From an uncultured bacterium (lineage in GTDB: Bacteria > Actinomycetota > Coriobacteriia > Coriobacteriales > Coriobacteriaceae): 64,000 nucleotides of DNA. A program made the translations under genes and the position numbers. Under the pieces are notes generated by a model that was not told the origin of the DNA, ran no database searches, and was given only the letters and a program-made list of their open reading frames with translations. How positions within the stretch are numbered: the first letter of the stretch is position 1; each line of letters opens with the position of its first letter. The stretch covers positions 15,436 to 79,435 of the forward strand of contig CAJMRD010000001.1 in NCBI GenBank assembly GCA_905215725.1. Direction: 5' to 3'. Shown one piece after another: positions 17,418-26,380 of this stretch.

Positions 17418-18017
17418 ATGTTCAACATTGTGCTGTATGCGCCCGAGATTCCGGCCAATACGGGCAATATCGGCCGCACCTGCGTGGTTACCGGCGCCCG
17501 CCTACATCTGGTGGAGCCACTGGGCTTTTCGCTCGACGACAAGACAGTACGTCGCGCCGGCCTGGGCTACTGGCAAAACTTGGACGTGACCACCTATGCC
17601 GGCTGGGAGGATTTCCTTGCGCGCAACGACCTCTCCCCCGCCGACGAGCGCCTGCACTTGCTGACCAAAAAGGCGCGCCGTACCTATGCGCAAAGCACCT
17701 ACCGCGACGGCGACTTTTTGGTCTTTGGCAGCGAGAGCTCGGGCATTCCCGAGCCACTGCTTGCCGCGGCGCCCGAGCGTTGCGAGCGCATCCCCATGCT
17801 GCGCGATTGCGACTCACTCGATAACGCCGAGGCTTGGGAAGCTCACGAGGAATCGCTGGGGCATACCGAGGACAGCCACGAGGCCATCCTTCAACAGGAT
17901 ATCTGCGGCAACTTCGTCAACCCGGACGACTACCGCATCAGCGCACTCAACCTCTCCAACAGCGCCGCCATCGTCCTCTACGAAGCCCTGCGCCAAACGG
18001 GCTTTCCGGGAATGTGA
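17418..18017 (+). CDS. trmL: tRNA (cytidine/uridine-34-2'-O)-methyltransferase TrmL
   Basis: SPOUT-fold methyltransferase that 2'-O-methylates the wobble base of tRNA-Leu. 199 residues: the IVLYAPEIPANTGNIGRTC start, the FGSESSGIP knot loop near residue 103, and the LNLSNSAAIVLYEALRQ end are diagnostic. Typical members have about 155 residues; the extra length is an acidic insert of roughly 45 residues between the RIPM strand and the LNLSNS loop. The start at 17418 follows AAGGAG. Its TGA stop lies inside a family B hairpin. Confidence 0.92.
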   Translation: MFNIVLYAPEIPANTGNIGRTCVVTGARLHLVEPLGFSLDDKTVRRAGLGYWQNLDVTTYAGWEDFLARNDLSPADERLHLLTKKARRTYAQSTYRDGDFLVFGSESSGIPEPLLAAAPERCERIPMLRDCDSLDNAEAWEAHEESLGHTEDSHEAILQQDICGNFVNPDDYRISALNLSNSAAIVLYEALRQTGFPGM

Positions 18018-18043
18018 CAAAGGGACTATCCTTTTGTCACATT
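18011..18043. repeat. Hairpin repeat family B, copy 1
   Basis: AATGTGACAAAGG and CCTTTTGTCACATT form an almost perfect stem around GACTAT. It contains the trmL stop codon. Other copies lie at 19268, 22995 and 53906. Confidence 0.85.
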
Positions 18044-18160
18044 CGAGCGCCACGTCGATGGCACACACGCCTAATTGAGCTCTAGATAAAGAGCCCTCAC
18101 TTTTAATCAGAATTAACTAAAGTAAAATGAAGTTAAACGGCGGTGTGAAAGGAGAGCCTT

Positions 18161-19261
18161 GTGAAATATCTCGAGAACCCGTTTACCCCCAGTTTTGGTG
18201 AGGTTCCTGCCCATCTCGCTGGCAGACAACAGATTATTCGGGATTTGGACCGTGCCTTCTTGAGCCAGCGCAGGCGCCCAGAATTGACCTCGATCTTCTC
18301 AGGCGCGCGTGGAACCGGTAAAACCGCTCTCATGTCGTCGCTCGCGACAAGGGCGGAATCCGACGGCTGGATAGCCGTAAAGACGACCGCGCTCCCGGGA
18401 ATGCTTGAGGAAATCGAGTTCGGAGCGAAACGTGCTGCCGGCCATCTTATCGACCCGTCTAAGAACTTCGAAGTCACCGGTCTCGGAATTGCACCGCTCG
18501 GCAGCATCGAGGTCAGTCGCGTTCACGATGCCTCAACGTGGCGTTATCGCATGAGCGACATCATCGACCAGCTCAACGAGGCGGGCACCGGTCTGCTCGT
18601 CACGGTTGACGAGGTGGACCCGACACTCGACGAGATGATTCAGCTCGCAGCGACGTATCAGCACTTTGTGACCGATGGGAAACGCGTCGCCCTGCTCATG
18701 GCGGGACTTCCCAACAACGTATCGACGTTGCTGAACCACAAGACGGTCTCGTTCCTTCGCCGCGCCCAACAATATCATCTGGGTCGCATTGCCGACTATG
18801 ACGTACGCGAGGCCCTGATTCGCACAATCCAGGAAAACGATCGCCTGGCAGATGCTGGGGGAATCGATAGAGCCGTTCGCTCGATCTCTGGTTTTCCCTT
18901 CCTATTGCAGCTCGTAGGCTACCGTGCCTGGGATCTCACAAGCGATTCGAAGGAAATCTCGTCACGCGACTTTGACCTGGGAATCAAAATCGCGCGCGAC
19001 GAGATGGACGACCGAATCCTCGCGGCAACCTATCGGGAACTCACTGCAGAGGACAAGCGATTCCTCATCGCCATGCTCGATGACGAGGAAGAGTCCACCA
19101 CCGCTGACCTTGTCGAGCGCCTTAAGCGTTCGCCGCAGCAGGTCTCCCGCTACCGACGCCGCATGATAGATGCCGGCATCATTGGAGAACGCGGGCGCGG
19201 AATCGTCGCTTTTGAATTGCCATTCTTCCGCGACTATCTCGCAGCTCAATGCGTGAAATAG
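18161..19261 (+). CDS. AAA ATPase with C-terminal winged helix (paralogue of 21808-22926)
   Basis: 366 residues. It starts with a NPFTPSFGEVP lead and an AGRQ box, then Walker A GARGTGKTAL (about 48-57) and Walker B LLVTVDEVD near 147. The FLRRAQQYHLGRI stretch is shared with the second ATPase of this locus. The C-terminal 70 residues form a winged-helix-like segment (TADLVERLKRSPQQVSRYRR). The GTG at 18161 follows AAAGGAG. It is probably a STAND- or Orc1/Cdc6-like regulatory ATPase. Function unknown; the gene is bounded on both sides by family B hairpins. Confidence 0.8.
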   Translation: MKYLENPFTPSFGEVPAHLAGRQQIIRDLDRAFLSQRRRPELTSIFSGARGTGKTALMSSLATRAESDGWIAVKTTALPGMLEEIEFGAKRAAGHLIDPSKNFEVTGLGIAPLGSIEVSRVHDASTWRYRMSDIIDQLNEAGTGLLVTVDEVDPTLDEMIQLAATYQHFVTDGKRVALLMAGLPNNVSTLLNHKTVSFLRRAQQYHLGRIADYDVREALIRTIQENDRLADAGGIDRAVRSISGFPFLLQLVGYRAWDLTSDSKEISSRDFDLGIKIARDEMDDRILAATYRELTAEDKRFLIAMLDDEEESTTADLVERLKRSPQQVSRYRRRMIDAGIIGERGRGIVAFELPFFRDYLAAQCVK

Positions 19262-19267
19262 AAGTCA

Positions 19268-19298
19268 ATGTGACAAAGAGGCAGTCCCTTTGTCACAT
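19268..19298. repeat. Hairpin repeat family B, copy 2
   Basis: ATGTGACAAAG (19268-19278) and CTTTGTCACAT (19288-19298), 7 bases after the ATPase stop and just before the convergent UvrA2 stop at 19302. Confidence 0.85.
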
Positions 19299-19301
19299 CG
19301 C

Positions 19302-21815
19302 CTATAGATAGCGACCGGTAACGCTCTTGGGGCAGGCAGCGATATCCGCCGGCGTACCGGCGCAGACGATTTGCCCGCCCGCGTCGCCGCCCCCTGGGCC
19401 CATATCGATCACATAATCGGCGTTACGGATAAGGTCGAGATCGTGTTCGATCACGATAACCGTGGCGCCCTTGGCAACGAGGCCATCAAACACACTTAGC
19501 AACACCTGAACATCGAGCGGATGCAGGCCAATCGTGGGCTCGTCGAATACGAATACGGCATCGTCCTGCACGCGGCCCATCTCGCTCGCAAGCTTAAGAC
19601 GCTGCGCCTCGCCGCCCGAAAGCGCCGGCGTGGGCTCACCAAGCGTGAGATAGCCCAAGCCCAGGTCGTGCAAGGTCTGCAAGCGCGCCTGCACCTTTTT
19701 GAGCCCCAGTGTGGCGTCGAGGGCCTCGTCCACACTCATGTCCATGAGCTGCGGCAACGTAAGCAGACTCCCGTCCTTGCCCTCGCGATGGATACGCGAA
19801 GCCGTGTCTGCATAACGAGAGCCGCGGCATGCCGGGCAGACGATCTCGACATCGGGCAAAAACTGCACGTCGAGCGATATCGAGCCCGTGCCATCGCACG
19901 TAGGGCAGCGCAAGGCGCCAGTGTTGTAGCTAAAGGCGCCCGCCTTGTAGCCGGCTGCCTTAGCCTCGGGCGTGCGGGCGAAGGCACGACGCAGCTCATC
20001 ATGGATGTCGGCATAAGTCGCCACCGTCGAGCGCACGTTGGCGCCGATGGGCGTGGCATCAATCAGGTTGGCACGGGCGATACCCTCGGCATCGACCCAA
20101 CGCACATGGCGTGGCAAGCGCTCGCCAGCTGCCTGCGCCTTAAGCGCCGGGATGAGCGTCTCGAGCACGAGCGTCGTTTTGCCCGAACCCGAAACGCCCG
20201 TCACCGCGACCAAGCGGCCGCGCGGGATATCGACTTCGAGCGGCTTGACGGTATGGATGGCATCGGTTGCCATGCGGATGTGGCCCTGGTCGAACATCTC
20301 CTCGTCAGTCACCTGCGGGCGCAAGCGCTTGGGGTCTGCGCGCAAAAACGGCGCGATGCGACTGCTCTGCGATTGCTCGACCTCGTCTACCGTACCGGCA
20401 GCGATCACGTTACCGCCGCCCGCTCCGGCAACGGGGCCCATCTCGACCAAATAGTCGGCTTCCGCCAGTACGCGCGTATCGTGGTCGACAACAACCACGG
20501 TGTTGCCGTCATCCACCAGATCGCGCATCACGCTAACCAAGCCGTCGACATTGGCAGGATGCAGGCCAATTGAGGGCTCATCTAGCACATAAAGCACACC
20601 CGTCGATCGGTTGCGCAACACGCGAGCAAGCTGTACGCGCTGGCGCTCACCCGTGGAGAGCGTGGCACCGGCGCGATCGAGTGAAAGGTAATCGAGACCC
20701 AGGTCGACCAGACGACGGGCCACGCTCAAAAACGAATCGCAGATATCCGTCGCCATGGGCCGCATCTCGGGCGGCAAGGATACGGGCACCCCGCGCACCC
20801 ACTCAATCGCCTCGCCCAGCGTCATGGCCGCGGCCTGCGCCAGATTGATACCGCGCACTTGGGGCTGGCACGCAGCCTCGGAAAGACGCGTGCCACCACA
20901 GTCACGGCATGCTCCCTCGCGCAAAAAGCGCGCAACGCGTTTTAAGCCCTTATCGTCCTTGACCTTGGCGAGCGCATTCTCGACGGTATAGACGGCGTTG
21001 TAATAGGTGAAGTCGAGCGGCGTGGCACCCTCGCCGTTTTTAGGAACGTAGAGAATGTGCTTCTTAACCGCCGGACCATGGAACACGATGTCGCGCTCTT
21101 GAGGCGTGAGCTGGTTAAACGGCACGTCGGTACGCACGCCCATCTCGCCGGCGACCTGCTTCATCAAATCCCACATGAGCGTACCCCAGGGAAGCACCGC
21201 GCCTTCGTTGATAGTCTTTGACTCGTCGGGCACCAGGCTCGCCTCGTCCACCTCGCGCATGACACCGGTGCCGCCACAGGTGGGACACGCACCGCCGCTG
21301 TTAAAGGCAAGGTCCTCGGCACTCGGCGCGTAGAACTCGCGACCGCATGCAGGGCACGTGAGCGACAGGCCTGCGGCAACGTTAAGACTCGGCTCCACGC
21401 GCGCCCCGCAGTGCGGGCACACGTGATGGGCACAACGGCTAAAGAGCAGACGCAGGCTATTGTTAAGCTCGGTCATGGTGCCAAAAGTGGAACGCACGCC
21501 CGGCACGCTCGGACGCTGGTGTAGCGCGAGCGCCGCCGGCACGTGCAAGACCTCATCCACCTGGGCATGTTCGGCCTGCGTCAGACGACGGCGAGTATAG
21601 GTGCTGAGCGCCTCCAGGTAACGGCGCGAGCCCTCGGCGTAAAGAACGCCCAGTGCCAGCGAACTCTTGCCCGAACCCGATACGCCGGCAATACCCACGA
21701 GCTTTCCCAGCGGAATGTCGATATCGATGTCCTTGAGGTTATGGACGCGCGCGCCGCGCACCTCGATAGCCTGCGGGCTCATCTTCTGTTCCGTCACCTT
21801 TATCACCCTACTCAT
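19302..21815 (-). CDS. UvrA-like excinuclease ABC subunit (UvrA2/class II)
   Basis: 837 residues with two ABC ATPase modules: GVSGSGKSS near residue 45 and GVSGSGKTT near 530, signature motifs LSTGERQR and LSGGEAQR, and Walker B sequences VLDEPSIGLHP and VFDEPTIGLHP. Zinc modules of C-x2-C type are present (CPHCG/CPACG and CPTC/CPAC). It is about 100 residues shorter than housekeeping UvrA and appears to lack the UvrB-binding domain, as in UvrA2/DrrC proteins linked to tolerance of DNA-binding drugs. It overlaps the upstream ATPase gene by 8 bases; an ATG at 21782 is an alternative start. Confidence 0.9.
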   Translation of the reverse strand: MSRVIKVTEQKMSPQAIEVRGARVHNLKDIDIDIPLGKLVGIAGVSGSGKSSLALGVLYAEGSRRYLEALSTYTRRRLTQAEHAQVDEVLHVPAALALHQRPSVPGVRSTFGTMTELNNSLRLLFSRCAHHVCPHCGARVEPSLNVAAGLSLTCPACGREFYAPSAEDLAFNSGGACPTCGGTGVMREVDEASLVPDESKTINEGAVLPWGTLMWDLMKQVAGEMGVRTDVPFNQLTPQERDIVFHGPAVKKHILYVPKNGEGATPLDFTYYNAVYTVENALAKVKDDKGLKRVARFLREGACRDCGGTRLSEAACQPQVRGINLAQAAAMTLGEAIEWVRGVPVSLPPEMRPMATDICDSFLSVARRLVDLGLDYLSLDRAGATLSTGERQRVQLARVLRNRSTGVLYVLDEPSIGLHPANVDGLVSVMRDLVDDGNTVVVVDHDTRVLAEADYLVEMGPVAGAGGGNVIAAGTVDEVEQSQSSRIAPFLRADPKRLRPQVTDEEMFDQGHIRMATDAIHTVKPLEVDIPRGRLVAVTGVSGSGKTTLVLETLIPALKAQAAGERLPRHVRWVDAEGIARANLIDATPIGANVRSTVATYADIHDELRRAFARTPEAKAAGYKAGAFSYNTGALRCPTCDGTGSISLDVQFLPDVEIVCPACRGSRYADTASRIHREGKDGSLLTLPQLMDMSVDEALDATLGLKKVQARLQTLHDLGLGYLTLGEPTPALSGGEAQRLKLASEMGRVQDDAVFVFDEPTIGLHPLDVQVLLSVFDGLVAKGATVIVIEHDLDLIRNADYVIDMGPGGGDAGGQIVCAGTPADIAACPKSVTGRYL

Positions 21816-22926
21816 GCCATAAAACTCGATCGCGAACGTACGCGCCCAGCATGGGCACGGTAAACCGGACGAGGCCGTATCCGGCAGCCTCGATGACGCG
21901 CTCGCGAATCAGGCTTGCGCGATATTTACTCGCCCAGCTCTGGGTACGATCACAACGCTCAATGATATCCGCCATGCGCGTCGGTTTGTTCTCGTCAACC
22001 GCCATAGCCTCGATAAAGAGGCGTTGCGGACTGCGCAATCCATAATACAGGGGCGCGTCGACTGCTTCATAGAACTCAGAGATGGCATCCGCGTGCCCAA
22101 CCTCAACATCGCGTTCTTCAATGACCCGCGAGTCACGCCGGACAGCAGCCCGCCACATGTAATAGCCCACCAGCTGAACCATGTAGGGATGCCCCATGCT
22201 CTTGTGTGCCGCAAGGTCCGCCGTCTCCGCGTCAACGTGAAGACCAGCGTCTTTGACCGTCTGGATATACGAATCGCGTACCTTTGGCAAAGAGATTGCC
22301 CCCAACGTACGCTGCTGGGCACGCCGCAAAAACGTCACGCTCGGCTCTTCGAGCAGATCGTCAACCATACTGGGTAAGCCGGCGAACACCAGCGCAAGAC
22401 CGCGCTGGTCGCTATCGGACAAGCCCGTGGCATCCTGGTCTCCGAGCACCTGCTGATAGAGAACGGCAAGAGCCGCCAGTTCCTCGATAGACGCAGATTG
22501 CGCCTCGTCAATCGCAAACAGTATGCCCTTGCCTGGACCGAGCTTCTTGAGGCGCTCGTTGACCAGCCCTCGCAACGTCTCGCCCTTTGCTCGCGCCGCC
22601 TCGACCGACATCCGCCCAAAAGACGGACCGAACTCCATTGACGTCACAACGGGTTTATTCGAGCGAAGCGCGTCGGCCAAGCGGTCGCATAAGCCAAGCG
22701 AAGCGGAATCGGAGACAACCGCCCATCCGCGCTCATTGGCTAGACGTTGCAGCTCCCGCAGGAGAACCGTCTTGCCACAGCCGCGGTTTCCCGTAATGAG
22801 CATGAGCCTACCCGGCGCTCCGGCGCCGTTATCGAGCCCTTCCTCGAAATCTTCGATGACCGACTCGCGGCCGATGAGTATCGGAGGCCGCTTGCCAGCC
22901 GTAGGCTTAAAGGGATTTGGATTCAT
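21808..22926 (-). CDS. AAA ATPase with winged helix, coupled to the UvrA2 gene
   Basis: 372 residues with the same plan as the ATPase at 18161: a NPFKPTAGKRPP lead and a GRE box, Walker A GNRGCGKT near residue 49, Walker B ILFAIDEAQ near 144, the shared FLRRAQQRTLGAI segment, and a C-terminal winged helix. The start at 22926 has GAGGAGG. Its end overlaps the UvrA2 start, so the two are translated together, suggesting a switch or loader for that ABC protein. A run of phased 10-bp repeats lies just upstream. Confidence 0.8.
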   Translation of the reverse strand: MNPNPFKPTAGKRPPILIGRESVIEDFEEGLDNGAGAPGRLMLITGNRGCGKTVLLRELQRLANERGWAVVSDSASLGLCDRLADALRSNKPVVTSMEFGPSFGRMSVEAARAKGETLRGLVNERLKKLGPGKGILFAIDEAQSASIEELAALAVLYQQVLGDQDATGLSDSDQRGLALVFAGLPSMVDDLLEEPSVTFLRRAQQRTLGAISLPKVRDSYIQTVKDAGLHVDAETADLAAHKSMGHPYMVQLVGYYMWRAAVRRDSRVIEERDVEVGHADAISEFYEAVDAPLYYGLRSPQRLFIEAMAVDENKPTRMADIIERCDRTQSWASKYRASLIRERVIEAAGYGLVRFTVPMLGAYVRDRVLWHE

Positions 22927-22960
22927 GTCGGCCTCCTCGGATTGGCAAACCCTGGCAATA

Positions 22961-22990
22961 GTTATACCAACTTATACCGAGTTATACCAA
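22961..22990. promoter_or_regulatory. Three tandem 10-bp repeats upstream of the ATPase-UvrA2 operon
   Basis: GTTATACCAA, CTTATACCGA and GTTATACCAA occur at 22961, 22971 and 22981, an exact 10-bp period, with a decayed fourth unit (TAGTATATGA) after them. One repeat per helical turn is typical of cooperative operator or iteron-type sites. It lies 35-65 bases before the ATPase start. Confidence 0.6.
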
Positions 22991-22994
22991 TAGT

Positions 22995-23025
22995 ATATGA
23001 CAAAGGAGCTGCCCCTTTGTCATAT
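22995..23025. repeat. Hairpin repeat family B, copy 3
   Basis: ATATGACAAAGG (22995-23006) and CCTTTGTCATAT (23014-23025). It includes the TGA stop of the TetM-like gene (23020-23022). Both arms carry the matched change GTGAC/GTCAC to ATGAC/GTCAT. Confidence 0.85.
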
Positions 23026-25023
23026 GTGGCCGAAAAACTCGGCGTCTGCTGCTCGCCAGGGGCGGAAGGTGGCGGGATCGATCTTTACGTGCGCCGCGGC
23101 GGGCACGTCGTACCATTTGACCGTGTAACCGGCGCCGTGAGAGCAAAAGACCGAGTCGGGCGTGTTGGGCAGATCGGCCTCGGGCTCATAGGCGGCCGTC
23201 TCGATTACGCGCTCGGCATCATGGCAAGCCGAATAGCCGGCGAACTCTAGGTACAGATGTCCGCGACCACTCGTGTAGGCAGCCACCTCCAGCGCGTAAT
23301 CCTGCACCTCGGATGCCGGCACGCGACCCACAAGCTTCGCCCGGTCTCCCGCCATCGTCGGCGGCTCGTACTCGGCACCCATGCGCGTGGCATCCGAGAG
23401 CGCCCGACCCACGCACTCCCCCGGCACCTCGAGCTCAAAGCGATACCACGGCTCCAACAGCACCGCCGCGCCGGCCTCGCGCGCCTGCATCAAACCCTGG
23501 CGAATCGCGCGGTACGTGGCCTGGCGAAAATCGCCGCCCTCGGTATGTTTGGCATGCGCACGGCCGCCCATGAGCGTAATGCGCACATCGGTGATGGGCG
23601 AGCCGGTCAGCACGCCCAGGTGATCGCGCTCCATGGCGTTGGTGAGTGCCAAACGCTGCCAGTTAAGATCGAGCTCGTCGGTCGAGGCCACGGTACCAAA
23701 CTGCACGTCCGAGCCCGCCGGCAACGGCTCCAAACGTAGATGCACCTCAGCATAGTGACGCAGTGGCTCAAAGTGGCCCACGCCCTCGACCGGCTGCGAA
23801 ATAGTCTCCTTATAGAGGATGCCGCCGGGCTCAAACTCGACCGCAAGGCCAAAACGATCGGCCAGCACGCGCTGCACGACCTCGAACTGCACGGCGCCCA
23901 TCAACTGCAAATGAATCTGCTCAAGATGAGTGTTCCAGCTTACGGCGAGCATGGGATCTTCGTCCGCCAACTCAGTCAGCGCTTTGAACACCGCGTGGAC
24001 ATCGTGTTCGCCCGGCAGCACCGTATAGGTGAGGACCGGCGCAATGACGGGCGCATCGCCCGCGGGCTCCGCGCCCAGGGCGTCCCCCGGGCGAACGTGC
24101 GCAAGACCCGTCACGGCACAAATACCGCCAGCAGCAACTTCTTGGGCAAGCTCATACTTATCGCCGTTATAGATGCGTACCTGATCGACCTTCTGCTCCC
24201 ATGCCTCAGTACCGGAACGTCCGCCAATCACCTGCTTGGCATGCAGCGTGCCGCCGGTCACTTTAACCCAAGCCAAGCGCTCGCCGCGGTCCCCGCGGCT
24301 GACGCGATAGACGCGGGCGGCAAACTCCGGGAGCCACGCCTGTTCGCGCATCAGCGCGCATATACCATCCAACAGCTCGTCCACACCTTGGTCCTTAAGC
24401 GCCGAGCCGGCAAAGCAGGGAAAGAGCTTGCGCTCGGCAACCATGCGCGACAGCGTCGCGACGGAAAGCTCACCCATCTCGAGAAACTCCTCGAGAGCCG
24501 CTTCATCCAACGCAGCAGCGTCCTCCTGAACGGTGCCGCCCGCCAGCAGTTCGTTGGCATCCAGGCAGCCCTCGGAAAGACGCTGCCCAAGCTGTGCCAG
24601 CAAAACATCGCGGCCGGGATTCTCCAAATCGATCTTGTTGATGAAGATGAACGTCGGGATGTCATAGCGCGCAAGCAGACGCCACAGGGTTTCGGTGTGC
24701 CCCTGTACGCCATCGTTGGCGCCTACCACCAGAATCGCGTAGTCCAGGGCACGCAGCGTGCGCTCCGCCTCGGCAGAAAAATCGACATGGCCGGGAGCGT
24801 CCACGAGCATGACGTGGGTATCGCCATGGTCGAGCACGGCCTGCGACGAGAAAATCGTAATGCCGCGCTCGCGCTCAATCTCGTTCGTATCCAGATGCGA
24901 ATCGCCATCGTCCACGCGGCCGCGCTTGCGAATGCGACCCGCGTCGAACAACATGGCCTCGGCCAACGTGGTCTTGCCGGCATCGACATGCGCCAAGATT
25001 CCAACGACCGCTTGCTTCGACAT
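23020..25023 (-). CDS. TetM/TetW-like ribosomal-protection-family GTPase
   Basis: 667-residue EF-G-like translational GTPase. G1 is AHVDAGKTT (residues 11-19), the switch region ERERGITI, G3 DAPGHVDF and G4 NKIDLENP. Domain IV carries the GGDFRQATYRAIRQGL block shared with Tet(M/O/W). Those proteins remove tetracycline from the ribosome; chromosomal relatives like this one are diverged and their resistance role is unproven. The start at 25023 follows AGAGGAGAG. It is a single gene between hairpin B3 and mscL, with no tetracycline-type leader attenuator recognised upstream. Confidence 0.85.
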   Translation of the reverse strand: MSKQAVVGILAHVDAGKTTLAEAMLFDAGRIRKRGRVDDGDSHLDTNEIERERGITIFSSQAVLDHGDTHVMLVDAPGHVDFSAEAERTLRALDYAILVVGANDGVQGHTETLWRLLARYDIPTFIFINKIDLENPGRDVLLAQLGQRLSEGCLDANELLAGGTVQEDAAALDEAALEEFLEMGELSVATLSRMVAERKLFPCFAGSALKDQGVDELLDGICALMREQAWLPEFAARVYRVSRGDRGERLAWVKVTGGTLHAKQVIGGRSGTEAWEQKVDQVRIYNGDKYELAQEVAAGGICAVTGLAHVRPGDALGAEPAGDAPVIAPVLTYTVLPGEHDVHAVFKALTELADEDPMLAVSWNTHLEQIHLQLMGAVQFEVVQRVLADRFGLAVEFEPGGILYKETISQPVEGVGHFEPLRHYAEVHLRLEPLPAGSDVQFGTVASTDELDLNWQRLALTNAMERDHLGVLTGSPITDVRITLMGGRAHAKHTEGGDFRQATYRAIRQGLMQAREAGAAVLLEPWYRFELEVPGECVGRALSDATRMGAEYEPPTMAGDRAKLVGRVPASEVQDYALEVAAYTSGRGHLYLEFAGYSACHDAERVIETAAYEPEADLPNTPDSVFCSHGAGYTVKWYDVPAAAHVKIDPATFRPWRAADAEFFGHI

Positions 25024-25268
25024 GGCTCTCCTCTTATTACAAGCCCATCGCACGCGGCAACGGGCGTTCACGCTCCACACTGGATGATACAATTTACGGG
25101 CCGGCGGGCGAAGCGGGCCCTATCCCCCGACCGAGCTCATCGCCCCGCGTTGCCGCGCGGCGATTTTCGTAGGTTCGCGCCTTACGAAAGCCGGCACCTC
25201 CCCTTTTTGTCTGCCCTGGTTCATCTGGGACAGTAACAACGCGAGCCTCACAACAGCGAGGAGCCACC

Positions 25269-25694
25269 ATGAAGGCATTGCTCAACGAGTTCAAGGAATT
25301 CATTAATCGCGGCAACGTGATAGACATGGCCGTCGGCGTGATTATCGGCGGCGCATTCACCGCCATCGTGACCTCGCTTACCGACAACATCATCAACCCG
25401 CTTATCTCCGTGATTGCCGGCGGCAGCGCCACCGAGATCTCGGGGCTGGTGGTGCCAGGAACCAATATCGACTTTGGAGCGTTCATTGGCGCGTGCATCA
25501 ACTTTTTAATTGTCGCTGCCATCGTCTTTGCCATCGTCAAGGCGTTTAACAAGGCGCAGGAGATTGGCGATAAGCTGGCCGGCACCACCACCGAGGAAGC
25601 CGCACCGGCGCCCGTCTGCCCGTATTGTCTGGAAGAGGTGCACGAAGGCGCGACCAAGTGTTGTCACTGCGGAAGTGAGCTGCCCAGGGAATAG
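25269..25694 (+). CDS. mscL: Large-conductance mechanosensitive channel MscL with C-terminal zinc ribbon
   Basis: 141 residues. The MscL core is clear: FKEFINRGNVIDMAVGVIIGG (N-terminal helix and TM1 gate), the periplasmic loop and TM2 (about 75-100), opening under membrane tension to release solutes. Instead of ending in the usual cytoplasmic helix bundle, the tail has two Cys pairs (CPYC and CCHC, about 116-134), a zinc-ribbon-like module. The start at 25269 follows GAGGAG. Single gene. Confidence 0.93.
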   Translation: MKALLNEFKEFINRGNVIDMAVGVIIGGAFTAIVTSLTDNIINPLISVIAGGSATEISGLVVPGTNIDFGAFIGACINFLIVAAIVFAIVKAFNKAQEIGDKLAGTTTEEAAPAPVCPYCLEEVHEGATKCCHCGSELPRE

Positions 25695-25814
25695 TCGCGT
25701 AGACACAGCACTATCAACCACACGGCAAGCACCCCAGGCGCCGCAATCAACTGAATTTGGCCCCGTTTGGGGCCATTTGTCGTTCGAGTGAATTGTTGCC
25801 ATGAGGCCCGGCTT

Positions 25815-26303
25815 TTACGCCTCGCGCAGCCAATCGAACGCGACACGCGCCGTGCCGTCGGACACATAGACGATACCAGCGCGCTCAAAGCCGGCCTTTA
25901 TGATGGCGCCCTGCATGGGCAGGTTGTCCTGATGCGTGTCGATACGCAGGTGATCGGCACGCTCTTTGGCAAAGGCAAACATCGCAGCCGCGATACCGTG
26001 CGCGGTGCCGTCGGACGCCACACGGTGCAGCACAGCATACGGAGTGTCACTGCGCCATTGCCCGTCCTCAATTACGTCATAGCACTCGTCCGGGCCCGGT
26101 AAAAAGGCAAACGTCGCCACCACGCGGCCGTCGACTTCACACACATAACTGCCACCGGCGGCGATATCGGCAGCCAGCTGCTCGGCAGAAGGCGTGCCCT
26201 CGGGCCATTGCGTGGCGTTGCCATGCGCGCGCATAAAGGCGCGGGCGGCGTCGTAGATAGCCATGACGGCGGGAATGTCGGTATCGAGGGTTTTTCTGAT
26301 CAT
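25815..26303 (-). CDS. GNAT-family N-acetyltransferase
   Basis: 162 residues with the GNAT fold: the IRKTLDTDIPAVMAIYDAA start, a central strand (YVCEVDGRVVATFAFL), and an acetyl-CoA region (GIAAAMFAFAKERA, then RIDTHQDNLPMQGAIIKAGFERAG). The HQDN-PMQ segment is typical of the branch acting on small amines or peptides. The ATG at 26303 is preferred to GTG 26306. Substrate unknown. Confidence 0.85.
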   Translation of the reverse strand: MIRKTLDTDIPAVMAIYDAARAFMRAHGNATQWPEGTPSAEQLAADIAAGGSYVCEVDGRVVATFAFLPGPDECYDVIEDGQWRSDTPYAVLHRVASDGTAHGIAAAMFAFAKERADHLRIDTHQDNLPMQGAIIKAGFERAGIVYVSDGTARVAFDWLREA

Positions 26304-26380
26304 CACGCGGCGACCTCACGTTTATTGGTATCACTTTGATTGGGCAATGATACCAGCGTTTGGAGAGGGGCGCGAAGCAG

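Noticed and set aside
23740..25236. Plus-strand frame of 498 codons
   Set aside because: Antisense to the TetM-like GTPase; no motif, no ribosome site, and codon use mirrors the real gene.
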